NCBI RefSeq assembly: GCF_001428485.1
Contig: NZ_LMHS01000002.1
Location: 354,093-418,092, forward strand
Reading direction: 5' to 3'
Source: Microbacterium sp. Root180
Lineage (GTDB): Bacteria > Actinomycetota > Actinomycetes > Actinomycetales > Microbacteriaceae
DNA: 64,000 nucleotides
Within the stretch, counting starts at the first letter, position 1, and every line of letters starts with the position of its first letter. Shown here in pieces: positions 36,063 to 43,730 of the stretch. The translations under genes and the position numbers were made by a program. The notes beneath the pieces are model-generated. The model searched no databases. It had not been told where the DNA came from and was given only the letters and a program-made list of their open reading frames with translations.

Positions 36063-36824
36063 ATGGCATCCGTGCGGTACGTCGCGATCGGCGACTCCTT
36101 CACCGAAGGCGTGGGCGACGAACTCCCCGACGGACGCGTGCGCGGGTGGGCCGACCTGGTGGCGCAGGGCTGGGCGGATGCGTCGGCCCAGCCGGTCGAG
36201 TACGCCAACTTCGCGATCCGAGGCAAGCTCGTGTGGCCGATCGTCGAGCAGCAGCTCGAGCCCGCCCTGGCCCTGGGGCCTACCCACCTCTCCTTCAACG
36301 GCGGCGGCAACGACATGCTGCGGCCGCGCACGAGCGTGTCGCGCGTCGTGGAGGCCTTCACCCACGTGCTGCGGCGCTGCGACGAAGAGGGCGTGACGCT
36401 CATCGTGCTGTCCGGCGCGAACCCGTCGGCGCAGCTTCCGCTCAGCCGAGTGATCCAGCGGCGGGGCGACCTGCTCTCGTTGGCGGTCTCGAAGAAGCTG
36501 GCCGACCGCAACGACCTCGTCCGCGCCTTCAACTGGCCCGATCGAGAGCTCTCGAGCCCTCCATACTGGTCCGAGGATCGCCTGCACATGAACTCCCGCG
36601 GTCACCACCGGGTCGCCGCAAGGGTGCTGACGTCGCTCGGTCTGGAGCCGGCCCCGGGGTGGTGGTCGCTCCCGGAGCTCCCCGCCGCTGCGACCCGCGG
36701 CGCGACGTACTACCGCGATCACGTCGGACCCTGGGTGCGGCGCCGGCTCACCGGCACTTCGTCGGGCGACGGCCGGGAGCCGAAGCACGCGGAGTGGTTC
36801 GAGGTGCGCCCGTCAGCCGTCTGA
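36063..36824 (+). CDS. SGNH/GDSL-family hydrolase
   Basis: A 253-residue esterase-like protein. The nucleophile block is VAIGDSFTEGVGDELPDG at residues 7-24, block III NGGGNDMLRPR around 79-89, and the catalytic Asp/His pair appears in WSEDRLHMNSRGHHRVAARVL near 172-192. There is no signal peptide, so it acts in the cytoplasm; substrates of this family range from lipids to acetylated sugars and peptides. The 3' end overlaps that of the opposite reductase gene by 12 bases. Confidence 0.9.
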   Translation: MASVRYVAIGDSFTEGVGDELPDGRVRGWADLVAQGWADASAQPVEYANFAIRGKLVWPIVEQQLEPALALGPTHLSFNGGGNDMLRPRTSVSRVVEAFTHVLRRCDEEGVTLIVLSGANPSAQLPLSRVIQRRGDLLSLAVSKKLADRNDLVRAFNWPDRELSSPPYWSEDRLHMNSRGHHRVAARVLTSLGLEPAPGWWSLPELPAAATRGATYYRDHVGPWVRRRLTGTSSGDGREPKHAEWFEVRPSAV

Positions 36825-37418
36825 GACGGCCGGGTCGTCCGCGCTCGCCCGTGAGCCGCCGCCCGTCACCGCGTAGGTGAGCTCGGCGAAGGCGCCCGCC
36901 TGACGCACCCGAGTGAGCGTGAGTCTGTCGGCGCCCATCCGCCGGGGGAGAAGGGGTTTCCCCGACGCGAGTGTCGCGGGCGCGACCGACACCAGGATCT
37001 CGTCGAGCAGGCCGGCATCGGCGAACTGACCTGCGAGATCGCCGCCGCCGACGACCCAGACGTCGCGGTCGCCGGCCGCCTCGCGGATCTGCGGCCACGC
37101 GGCGAGCACGTGGCCGTGGGCGAACCGGATGTCGGCTCCGGCCACCGACGGGAGGTCGCGCCGCGTGAACACGAACGTCGGCCGTGCCCCGTAGTACGCC
37201 GGCCACTTCTCGGGATGCGCGAGAAGATCCTCCTGACGCAGGACCCACTCGTAGGTGGAGGATCCCTGCACCAGAACGCCGATACCCGCGAGGAACTCCT
37301 GGAACCCACTGTCGCCGCCCTCTCCGCCGGGGACGGCGAAGAGCCAGTCGAGCGAATCGGCGTCGTCGGCGAGGAACCCGTTGAGGGTGGTGGCGGTGTA
37401 GAAGATCACGCGCGGCAT
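36813..37418 (-). CDS. Dihydrofolate-reductase / RibD-C-like reductase
   Basis: A 201-residue protein of the RibD C-terminal / DHFR-like superfamily, NADPH-dependent. Visible: VIFYTATTLNGFLADDADSLDWL (about 4-26), YYGARPTFVFTRRDLP, and DVWVVGGGDLAGQFADAGLLDEILVSVAPATLASGKPLLP with the glycine-rich nucleotide site. Substrate unknown; it is not a housekeeping FolA. ATG 37418 stands six bases after TAGCGT. It is convergent with the GDSL gene and their ends overlap. Confidence 0.88.
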   Translation of the reverse strand: MPRVIFYTATTLNGFLADDADSLDWLFAVPGGEGGDSGFQEFLAGIGVLVQGSSTYEWVLRQEDLLAHPEKWPAYYGARPTFVFTRRDLPSVAGADIRFAHGHVLAAWPQIREAAGDRDVWVVGGGDLAGQFADAGLLDEILVSVAPATLASGKPLLPRRMGADRLTLTRVRQAGAFAELTYAVTGGGSRASADDPAVSDG

Positions 37419-37424
37419 CCCGTC

Positions 37425-37430
37425 ACGCTA
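37425..37430 (-). promoter_or_regulatory. -10 element of the RibD-C-like gene, leaderless
   Basis: Minus-strand TAGCGT, six bases, then ATG 37418. Confidence 0.55.
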
Positions 37431-37448
37431 GCGCCTGCTCCCGACATC

Positions 37449-37478
37449 TTGACCTCGTATTCAACCCGGCGGTACTAT
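37449..37478 (+). promoter_or_regulatory. Housekeeping-type promoter of the ArsR-SRPBCC pair
   Basis: TTGACC (37449-37454) and TACTAT (37473-37478) are separated by 18 bases. The AT-rich stretch after it, ATACCAATCAGTTCAATAAG, precedes the GGGAG site and could contain the ArsR operator. Confidence 0.6.
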
Positions 37479-37505
37479 ACCAATCAGTTCAATAAGGGAG
37501 ACGCG

Positions 37506-37901
37506 ATGACCACCGATCAGCTGAGCCGCACCTTCGCGGCGCTGGCCGACCCGACCCGACGCGCGATGCTCACCCGTCTCAGCGGGGGAGCGGCCACCGT
37601 CGGCGAGCTGGCAGAGCCGTTCGACATGACGTTCGCCGCCGTGTCGAAGCACCTTCGCGTGCTGGAGTCCGCCGGACTCGTCAGTCGAGGGAGGCAGGCT
37701 CAGTACCGGCCTGCGCAGCTCGATGCGCGCCCGCTCGCCCTGGCATCGCGCTGGATCGGCGACTACGCCCGTTTCTGGGACGACAGCGTCGATGCGCTCG
37801 ACCAGTACCTCAACGCCCTTCAGCAGCTCAGCCCGGCCCCTGCCGCCGCCCACCCCGACTCAGATACCGAAACCGAAACCGATACGAAGGAAGATCGATG
37901 A
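37506..37901 (+). CDS. ArsR-family winged-helix regulator
   Basis: A 131-residue ArsR-type repressor with the typical start LSRTFAALADPTRRAMLTRLSGG, the recognition helix in MTFAAVSKHLRVLESAGLVSRGRQ, and a hydrophilic tail. No metal-binding cysteines are visible, so it belongs to the group usually paired with SRPBCC proteins. The tail ends DTETETDTKEDR, an acidic/threonine repeat. The ATG at 37506 follows GGGAG; the open frame upstream covers the reverse reductase gene. It overlaps the next gene by four bases. Confidence 0.93.
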   Translation: MTTDQLSRTFAALADPTRRAMLTRLSGGAATVGELAEPFDMTFAAVSKHLRVLESAGLVSRGRQAQYRPAQLDARPLALASRWIGDYARFWDDSVDALDQYLNALQQLSPAPAAAHPDSDTETETDTKEDR

Positions 37902-38344
37902 CCGAATACTTCACCATCACCCGCACGCTGCGCGCACCCCGCGCGCTCGTTTTCGAGGCGATCACCCTGCCGGAGCACTTCGCGGTGTGGTTCGGCACGG
38001 CCGCCGTCGAGGTGCCGCAGGAATCCCTGACCATGGATGTGCGCCCGGGCGGCGCGTTCCGCGCCGTGATGGTTCTTCCGGACGGCAACCGCATCGACTG
38101 GGCGGGGGAGTACAAGGTCGTCGATCCGCCGTCGCACCTGGCCATGACCCTCACCGATCAGCCCGGCGACGACGCGGGACTGCCCGTGCTGTTCGACCTG
38201 AAGGAGGTCGACGGCGGCACGCAGCTGACGATCCGGCAGGATCGCTCGGACTTCAGCGATGAGCAGGTCGCGGCCACGATCGCGGGCTACAACGCGTTCG
38301 TCGACGACATCGAGCGCGTCCTGGAGTCGCTCCAGACGGCCTGA
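37898..38344 (+). CDS. SRPBCC (AHSA1-like) protein
   Basis: A 148-residue START-fold protein with the AHSA1 pattern: TITRTLRAPRALVFEAITLPEHFAVWFGT, then MDVRPGGAFRAVMVLPDG and WAGEYKVVDPPSHLAMT. Such proteins bind hydrophobic ligands and are often co-transcribed with an ArsR regulator, possibly as its effector-sensing partner or target. ATGA overlap with the ArsR gene. It is convergent with psuK, with four bases between the stops. Confidence 0.92.
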   Translation: MTEYFTITRTLRAPRALVFEAITLPEHFAVWFGTAAVEVPQESLTMDVRPGGAFRAVMVLPDGNRIDWAGEYKVVDPPSHLAMTLTDQPGDDAGLPVLFDLKEVDGGTQLTIRQDRSDFSDEQVAATIAGYNAFVDDIERVLESLQTA

Positions 38345-38348
38345 GTCC

Positions 38349-39188
38349 TCAGAGAGCGCCCGGGCGGCGCAGCGCGCTCATCGCGAGTTCGCTGCCCGCA
38401 CTCGCGCTCTCCTGCGGGTCTGCGCCACTCAATGCGGCGACGATGTATCCCGCGGCGAACGCGTCTCCCGCCCCCGTCGAATCGAGCACGTCGTCGACTC
38501 GTCGCACCGGCACGTCGAACCGCTCGCCCGCCACCTCGACGCGGACGGGGTCACCGCCTCGCTTCACCACCGAGACAGCCGTGCCGAGATCGAGCCCGAG
38601 CGAGTCGGCCGCGGCAGCCTCGTCCGCGTTCGCGAGGACGACGTCCGGCGCGATCCGATTCACGATCGCTTGCAGCGCGTCCCGGCCGAGCGCGCGCATC
38701 GTCGCGACGCTCGACAGATCCAGGCTGACCCGGCCCCCGGCGCCGGCGACGGCGGTCGCGGCATCCGTCACCACCGCCCGTGACCCTGGCGCTGCGAAGC
38801 CGTAGAGCGGAAGGTGCAACCACTCCGCCCCCGTCAGCCATTCCGGGTCGATCGCCTCGAGCTCGGCCGCGGCCCCGCGGTCGGTGATCATCGTGCGCTC
38901 GCCCACCGCGTCGACGAGCACGACGATCGCCCCGGTGCGCCCCGAGCGCTGGACACGGGCGTCCACGCCCGCCGCTTCGAGCTCGCCCACGAGCGCGCGC
39001 CCGATCGTGTCGTGGCCGACGCGGCCGATGAAGCGCACCGGATGCCGCGGGGCGATCGCGACAGCGACGTTCGCCGCGCTGCCGCCCCGCGTCAGCCGCA
39101 CTTCCGCCGGATTGTCCGTGCCGCGCTCGAGCGATCCTCCGCCCAGCACGATGAGGTCCGCGACGAGATCGCCGACGACGATGATCAT
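38349..39188 (-). CDS. psuK: PfkB-family kinase, probable pseudouridine kinase
   Basis: A 279-residue ribokinase-type sugar kinase. The first PfkB signature is LTRGGSAANVAVAIA near 33-47; the second is DVLDSTGAGDAFAAGYIVAAL near 233-253 with the catalytic aspartate. The gene overlaps psuG by four bases, and the pair forms the known route for pseudouridine: kinase to pseudouridine 5'-phosphate, then glycosidic C-C cleavage. The identity as psuK is inferred from this partnership, since PfkB kinases are hard to tell apart by sequence. Confidence 0.82.
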   Translation of the reverse strand: MIIVVGDLVADLIVLGGGSLERGTDNPAEVRLTRGGSAANVAVAIAPRHPVRFIGRVGHDTIGRALVGELEAAGVDARVQRSGRTGAIVVLVDAVGERTMITDRGAAAELEAIDPEWLTGAEWLHLPLYGFAAPGSRAVVTDAATAVAGAGGRVSLDLSSVATMRALGRDALQAIVNRIAPDVVLANADEAAAADSLGLDLGTAVSVVKRGGDPVRVEVAGERFDVPVRRVDDVLDSTGAGDAFAAGYIVAALSGADPQESASAGSELAMSALRRPGAL

Positions 39189-40102
39189 CGTGGAAGGCCG
39201 GCGAGGGCGACGGCGATCTCCGCGCCGAGGCGCACGTTCCCGCGGTAGACCTCGACGTTGACGTCGAGGCTCCGGCCGCCGGTCTCGCGCTGAATGAAAT
39301 CGAGCAGGAACGGCGTCGTGTCGTGACCGGTCACGCCCGCCGTCTCGGCTGCAGCCAGCGCCCGCGTGAGGACGTCGTCGTGCAACCGCGGGTCCAGCTC
39401 GCTCTCCGCCGAGACGGGATTGGCCACGAGAAGGGTCGACGCGATGCCCAGGGCGTCGCGCGCCTGGGCGATGCGTGCGATCTCCGCCGGCGAATCGACC
39501 GCGTACTCGATGTCGTGACCGGAATCGGCGATGTAGAAGCCGGGGTAGTCGGTGGTCCGGTACCCGACGACGGCGAGGTTGAGCGTCTCGAGCCGCTCCA
39601 GGGTGAGTGGGATGTCGAGAATCGACTTCACTCCGGCGCTCACCACGACCAGGGGCAGTGTCGCGAGGGTGCCGAGGTCGGCCGATTCGTCGAACGTGTG
39701 CTGCGCGTCGCGGTGGACGCCGCCCAGGCCGCCTGTCGAGAAGACGCGCACCCCTGCGAGATGCGCGAGATAGGCGGTGGCGGCCACCGTCGTTCCCGCG
39801 CTGAGGCCCTTCGCCGCGACGACCGGCAGATCGCGCAGACTCGCCTTGACCACATCGTCAGTGGCGGACAGCTGCTCGATCTCGGACGTCGACAAGCCGA
39901 CAGTGGGCCGGCCGTCGACCACGCCGATCGTCGCCGGCGTCACCCCGAGCGAGCGCACCCGCTCCTCGGCTTCGAGCGCCACCTCGACGTTGCGCGGACG
40001 GGGCAGCCCGTGGGTGAAGATCGTCGACTCGAGCGCGAGCACCGCGGCCCCTGCGGCTACGGCTTCCTGCACCTCTGGGGCGATGACGAGGGATGCGCTC
40101 AC
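39185..40102 (-). CDS. psuG: Pseudouridine-5'-phosphate glycosidase
   Basis: A 305-residue PsuG, which splits pseudouridine 5'-phosphate into uracil and ribose 5-phosphate. Typical blocks are ALESTIFTHGLPRPRN (about 24-39), VVAAKGLSAGTTVAATAYLAHLAGVRVFSTGGLGGVHRDAQ and SAGVKSILDIPLTLE, holding the residues that bind phosphate and manganese. GTG start at 40102 with GGAAGGA seven bases upstream and a TAGGGT hexamer further up. No pseudouridine transporter is seen beside it, so the source may be intracellular RNA turnover. Confidence 0.94.
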   Translation of the reverse strand: MSASLVIAPEVQEAVAAGAAVLALESTIFTHGLPRPRNVEVALEAEERVRSLGVTPATIGVVDGRPTVGLSTSEIEQLSATDDVVKASLRDLPVVAAKGLSAGTTVAATAYLAHLAGVRVFSTGGLGGVHRDAQHTFDESADLGTLATLPLVVVSAGVKSILDIPLTLERLETLNLAVVGYRTTDYPGFYIADSGHDIEYAVDSPAEIARIAQARDALGIASTLLVANPVSAESELDPRLHDDVLTRALAAAETAGVTGHDTTPFLLDFIQRETGGRSLDVNVEVYRGNVRLGAEIAVALAGLPR

Positions 40103-40131
40103 GTGGGCGTCCTTCCGGTCGGGATACCGCC

Positions 40132-40137
40132 ACCCTA
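40132..40137 (-). promoter_or_regulatory. -10 element of psuG-psuK
   Basis: Minus-strand TAGGGT; a leader of about 20 bases carries the ribosome site. Confidence 0.45.
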
Positions 40138-40232
40138 CAAACCCGCGGTGTCGTCAGCGGCCGCCGACCAGCGGTTCTGTCCCGTTTGTCAAGCCCCTGC
40201 ATGCGGGCTGTGCGGTCGGCCAGGGTGGATGC

Positions 40233-40250
40233 CGGGACGAAAACGTCCCG
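40233..40250. repeat. Small inverted repeat before the DUF6458 gene
   Basis: CGGGACG-AAAA-CGTCCCG, a perfect seven-base-pair stem 45 bases before the start codon. It could be an mRNA leader hairpin or an operator. Confidence 0.5.
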
Positions 40251-40294
40251 CACCAGGGGAGGGCCGATCGTCGCGCCCCGGAAAGGATCCTCGC

Positions 40295-40558
40295 ATGAGC
40301 ATCGGAGCAGGAATCGCGCTTTTCGCGATCGGAGCCATACTCGCCTTCGCGGTGAACGTCGAGTTCGAGTACGTGAACCTCGACATGATCGGATACATCC
40401 TGATGGCCGCAGGTGCCGTCATCTTCGTCGTCGGCATCGTCCTGATGGCACGCCGCCGCAGCGCCGAGACCGTCACCCGCACGGCCGTCGACCCCGCCGC
40501 GGGCGAGCAGGTCACCCGCCGCACCACGAGCTCGACAGACGACACCGTCGGACTCTGA
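40295..40558 (+). CDS. DUF6458 two-helix membrane protein
   Basis: An 87-residue protein with the DUF6458 pattern: MSIGAGIALFAIGAILAFAV (first helix), the conserved NVEFEYVNLDMIGYILMAAGAVIFVVG (second helix) and a hydrophilic Arg/Thr-rich tail. It is widespread as a single small membrane protein of unknown role in Actinobacteria. GAAAGGA stands about seven bases before the ATG. A very stable terminator follows at once. Confidence 0.9.
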   Translation: MSIGAGIALFAIGAILAFAVNVEFEYVNLDMIGYILMAAGAVIFVVGIVLMARRRSAETVTRTAVDPAAGEQVTRRTTSSTDDTVGL

Positions 40559-40572
40559 CACAGACCAGGTGA

Positions 40573-40602
40573 GCGGGGCGGGGCCGAGAGGCCCCGCCCC
40601 GC
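40573..40602. terminator. Rho-independent-type hairpin after the DUF6458 gene
   Basis: GCGGGGCGGGGCC and GGCCCCGCCCCGC pair perfectly around GAGA; 13 base pairs. It lies between convergent genes and can serve both. Confidence 0.85.
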
Positions 40603-40624
40603 GGTTCGTGTCCGGCGGCCGGCA

Positions 40625-41308
40625 CTAGGCGAGCGGCGCGTCGATCTGCGCTCGGAACGCCTCGACGCCGTCGAGGTCGACAGGGGCTCCGAGGAGAGCG
40701 GCATGTGCGTCGCGCAGCGCCATCCACCGCTCGCGCGTCATCCGGAAGTTGTTGTGGAGCGCCGCCGCGCCCTCGCGGGCGACGCGCACCGCCCCGTCGG
40801 ACTCGTAGCCGACGTGGGTCGACACCGCATTCGAGGCGGGATTGTCGGCGAAGGCGCCGGATTTCGCCTCGACCGCGCCCAGTCCCTCGAAGGCGAGATG
40901 GAGCGCGAGCACGCGCATGCGCCGGCCGATGCCGCGGCCCTGATGCTCCAGGCCGAGCCACGATCCGGTCTGCACGCGTCGCAGCACCGCCCAGTCGTCG
41001 GCGACGAGACCCTGAACGCCCACCGGAACACCATCGGCGATCACGCCGAGCTCGAGCACGAATCGCTGCGGCGAGACCTGGGTGCGCGCGTTCCACTGAT
41101 AGCCCACGACACTGCGGGCGACCTCGTCGGGAGTTCCGCGCGTCCAGGGGTGCTCGAACGGCATGACATCGGGGGAGTGGATGCCGCGCCCCGCCGTCTC
41201 GGCGAGCTGGACGAGAAGCTCGTCATCGATCCAGCGGAGTTCGAGGTCGCCGCTGCGCACACGAACGCCGGAAGCCGGCCAGAGCCGGACGAGCTTCTCG
41301 GTGGACAT
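40625..41308 (-). CDS. GNAT-family N-acetyltransferase
   Basis: A 227-residue acetyltransferase of the RimJ/RimL-like type. The acetyl-CoA site is in WLGLEHQGRGIGRRMRVLALHLAFEGLG (motif Q/R-x-x-G-x-G at about 121-126), followed by NPASNAVSTHVGYE, which resembles the N-x-x-S-x-x-V region of RimL-like enzymes. The substrate is unknown. I use the ATG at 41308; a GTG one codon earlier is also possible. CAGACT at six bases from the ATG is a weak -10 candidate. Confidence 0.88.
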   Translation of the reverse strand: MSTEKLVRLWPASGVRVRSGDLELRWIDDELLVQLAETAGRGIHSPDVMPFEHPWTRGTPDEVARSVVGYQWNARTQVSPQRFVLELGVIADGVPVGVQGLVADDWAVLRRVQTGSWLGLEHQGRGIGRRMRVLALHLAFEGLGAVEAKSGAFADNPASNAVSTHVGYESDGAVRVAREGAAALHNNFRMTRERWMALRDAHAALLGAPVDLDGVEAFRAQIDAPLA

Positions 41309-41338
41309 CACGGCAGTCTGCCAGAACCGACGGGGGAG

Positions 41339-41363
41339 TGGCGGGAGGCAGCATCCGTCCCGC
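41339..41363 (-). terminator. Weak hairpin after the AraC/GyrI gene
   Basis: Seven-base arms GGCGGGA and TCCCGCC flank an 11-base loop, between the AraC-type gene and the acetyltransferase gene, which run the same way. Confidence 0.35.
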
Positions 41364-41374
41364 CCGCACGCCCA

Positions 41375-42241
41375 TCACGCCCGTTCGACCGGAAGCCACA
41401 GCTCACAGGTCGCGGTGCTGAAGTCGGGGGAGCGGTCGATCACGGCGACGATCGAGGGGCCTTCCCGCAGGCGCCAGGGGTTCGACGGGAACCAGTCGCT
41501 CGCCGTCGCCGCCCAGGTCTCCTGGAGCGCCGCGGGGTAGGGGCCCTCGGTGCGGAACACGGCCCACTCACCGGCCGCCACGTCGATCACGTCGAGATCG
41601 TCGGGCGTCGCCGAATCCGCGGGAACGGCCACACCGTGGAGATACGTCAGCTCGCTGCCTTCGGTGTAGTCCGGGTCGACATCGGTGCTCACCTGGAGCA
41701 GACCACTCGGCTCGGTGCTGCTGAGCGCCTTGAGCCGGGCATGCTGTTCGACGGGCAGCCTCGCGATGTGCGTCTGGATGTGCGGGTTGACCCCGCGGTG
41801 GATGAGCGGAACTCGAGCGGCGAAGCCGACCAGGCGGAAGCCGGGTCGGTCGGCGATACGGGTGTCCATGGATGCGTTCCCTTCGACGGTCAGGCGGAAC
41901 CTGAGCTGTGGTTGTGTGCGAAGGGGACCGCCATCGCGCCGCACCTCGGCGGGAGTGACGCCGTGCACGGAGCGGAACGCCCGGGTGAACGCCTCGGTCG
42001 AGCCGTAGCCGTAGCGCACCGCGATTCCGAGCAGGTCGCTGTCGCCGAGCACGTCCGCGGCTGCCACGGTCATGCGTCGTCGTCGCACATACTCGGAAAG
42101 CGGCATCCCGGCCAGCGACGAGAACATCCGTCGCAGGTGGTACTCGGTCGTGCCGAGCGTGCGGGCGATGGCTGCGATGTCGATCTCGTCGTCGAGGTCT
42201 TCTTCGACGACCTCGACGAGGCGGTTCAGATCTGCGATCAC
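41375..42241 (-). CDS. AraC-type regulator with GyrI-like domain
   Basis: A 288-residue regulator with an N-terminal pair of AraC helix-turn-helices (ARTLGTTEYHLRRMFSSLAGMPLSEYVRRRRMTVAAADVLG, then VRYGYGSTEAFTRAFRSVHGVTPAEVRR) and a C-terminal GyrI-like effector domain (about 130-288) that in relatives binds small cationic or aromatic compounds. I start it at the GTG of 42241, where AAGGAGG lies four bases upstream; the ATG at 42271 has no such site. Target genes are not obvious; the kinase gene upstream runs in the same direction 217 bases away. Confidence 0.9.
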   Translation of the reverse strand: MIADLNRLVEVVEEDLDDEIDIAAIARTLGTTEYHLRRMFSSLAGMPLSEYVRRRRMTVAAADVLGDSDLLGIAVRYGYGSTEAFTRAFRSVHGVTPAEVRRDGGPLRTQPQLRFRLTVEGNASMDTRIADRPGFRLVGFAARVPLIHRGVNPHIQTHIARLPVEQHARLKALSSTEPSGLLQVSTDVDPDYTEGSELTYLHGVAVPADSATPDDLDVIDVAAGEWAVFRTEGPYPAALQETWAATASDWFPSNPWRLREGPSIVAVIDRSPDFSTATCELWLPVERA

Positions 42242-42448
42242 GGTTCCTCCTTCGACGTCCAGCTTCGTCATGGGGAGCGCCGGGCGCCCGATGATCGCGG
42301 ACCGAAACGATCGGTCTGCGACGCACGGAGTGGCGCCGCAGTGAGCCTGTGCGGCCGCCGCCACCAGGTTCCGACATCTCGTGTCGACTCCGCGAGCGGG
42401 CGGGTGCCGCGGGGAGCGGCTCTGGGCAGCTCCTGGGAACAACCTGAC

Positions 42449-42462
42449 ATAATGTGCATTAT
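42449..42462. promoter_or_regulatory. AT-rich inverted repeat between the kinase and AraC/GyrI genes
   Basis: ATAATG-TG-CATTAT, a 14-base element with 6-base arms, is by far the most AT-rich spot nearby and overlaps the TAA stop of the kinase gene. It could be an operator or the core of the AraC gene promoter (GATAAT / CATTAT on the minus strand). Confidence 0.45.
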
Positions 42463-43229
42463 CGGCTATACGGTTCTCGCGGTTCCCAAGTGGTCAGGCG
42501 GGCGGCATCCCTCTCATACATCGCCGCGTGGTCGCCGAACTCTGAGCGTCCGGTCGCTGCCTCACGAGCCAGGGTGAACTCGCGCAGATCGTCCAGACGC
42601 CGGACCATCGTCGCGACGACATCCGCGGCTTCGATGCCGTCGCCGTACGCTGCGATGAGCTCGTCGAGACGCTGTGCACGATCGAGCCCGGCTGCGTCGG
42701 GCGAATCCTCGGCGAACGGCACGATCCGGTACGCGAGGTACGCCAGGTCCCACACGCGCGGTCCGGGCGACGCGAAATCGAAGTCGATTGCGCCGGAAAG
42801 CGTATCCCCGACCACGGTGAGATTGTAGGTGGCGAAGTCGTTATGACAGATCACTTGAGCCGGCTCGTGGCGCGCGGACCGCCACGCGAGCGATCCGTCG
42901 TCCACCAGCCGAGCGCTCGCGTCGTGGATGCGGCGCAGCAGGAACGCCGCAGAACGGAGGATGTCCTCGGACCAGAGCACACCGGGCGCGGCATCCGCCA
43001 GCGTCTCCCCCGGCACGAACGACAGGATCTCGCGCCCGCGATCGTCGAATCCGAGCGGTTCGGGCACCTGCTCGATCCCGGCGTCGCGCAGCGTGCGCAG
43101 CAGCCGGTGCACGGCGGGCGTCCACGCACCCGCCTCGCGGTGAACCGCGTCGCCGCGGCGGAACACCGGGGTCGAGTTCCCCCCGGTGAACACCTCGTCG
43201 GAAACAGGGCCGCCGCTCACGTCAGCCAC
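42459..43229 (-). CDS. Aminoglycoside-phosphotransferase-like kinase
   Basis: A 256-residue protein of the APH/choline-kinase fold. The catalytic loop is VICHNDFATYNLTV (HxDxxxxN, about residues 125-138) and the metal site GAIDFDFASPGPRVWDLAYLAY with its DFD. The N-terminal lobe is short (residues 20-75). Proteins like this are widespread and many do not act on antibiotics, so resistance is not claimed; there is no mobile-element context. The GTG at 43229 overlaps the upstream flavin-fold gene by 13 bases, so the two are a small operon. Confidence 0.88.
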   Translation of the reverse strand: MADVSGGPVSDEVFTGGNSTPVFRRGDAVHREAGAWTPAVHRLLRTLRDAGIEQVPEPLGFDDRGREILSFVPGETLADAAPGVLWSEDILRSAAFLLRRIHDASARLVDDGSLAWRSARHEPAQVICHNDFATYNLTVVGDTLSGAIDFDFASPGPRVWDLAYLAYRIVPFAEDSPDAAGLDRAQRLDELIAAYGDGIEAADVVATMVRRLDDLREFTLAREAATGRSEFGDHAAMYERDAARLTTWEPREPYSR

Positions 43230-43675
43230 TCCCCGTCGCGCATGAGAACCCGGCCGCGCAGCTCGTTCGCCTCACGCCATGCCTGCACGCGCGCGGGCCT
43301 CAGCACCAGGAACACATAGCCGGCGAGGCCGCGCGGATCCCAGTCCGCCTGCGCCGCATACCCGGCACCGAGTCCCGGGTCCGCGTCGACGCCGACCGTG
43401 CGCTCGAGTTCGACGTCGAGCAGCACCACGTCGCGCGTCGGTCCGACAGCGAGCCGCGCCACGCGCCGCGCCACGACGTTTCGCGCGGTGATCGAGCCCT
43501 CCTCCACCGCGATGACGGCCCTGCCCTCGATCCATGCCAGCGAGAGCGGCACGAGGTGAGGGTCGCCGCCCGGCGAGGCGGTGGCCACCCACACATCGAT
43601 GTCCCGGGTCGCGAGCATCGCGAGGGTGTCGGCTCGTCTCGCCGCGCGATCCCGGGGTTCGGCAGCAGCGCTCAT
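43217..43675 (-). CDS. Pyridoxamine-oxidase-like (PPOX) flavin/F420-fold protein
   Basis: A 152-residue split-barrel protein. Typical elements are WVATASPGGDPHLVPLSLAWIEGRAVIAVEEGSITARNVVAR and RVARLAVGPTRDVVLLDVELE; family members use FMN or F420. It starts at the ATG of 43675, six bases after TAGCGT, and is divergent from the AEC transporter with a 55-base gap. It is followed by the kinase gene with a 13-base overlap. Function otherwise undefined. Confidence 0.88.
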   Translation of the reverse strand: MSAAAEPRDRAARRADTLAMLATRDIDVWVATASPGGDPHLVPLSLAWIEGRAVIAVEEGSITARNVVARRVARLAVGPTRDVVLLDVELERTVGVDADPGLGAGYAAQADWDPRGLAGYVFLVLRPARVQAWREANELRGRVLMRDGEWLT

Positions 43676-43681
43676 GTCACC

Positions 43682-43687
43682 ACGCTA
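43682..43687 (-). promoter_or_regulatory. -10 element of the PPOX gene, leaderless
   Basis: Minus-strand TAGCGT, six bases, then ATG 43675. Confidence 0.55.
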
Positions 43688-43718
43688 GTGGCGGCCCTCA
43701 TGGACATGCCCGCGCCCG

Positions 43719-43724
43719 TAGGCT
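43719..43724 (+). promoter_or_regulatory. -10 element of the AEC gene, leaderless
   Basis: TAGGCT, six bases, then ATG 43731. Confidence 0.6.
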
Positions 43725-43730
43725 CGGACC

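Noticed and set aside
42459..43229. Antibiotic-resistance call for the aminoglycoside-phosphotransferase-like gene
   Set aside because: The kinase fold is widely distributed with other substrates, the gene has no mobile context and its codon use matches the surroundings.
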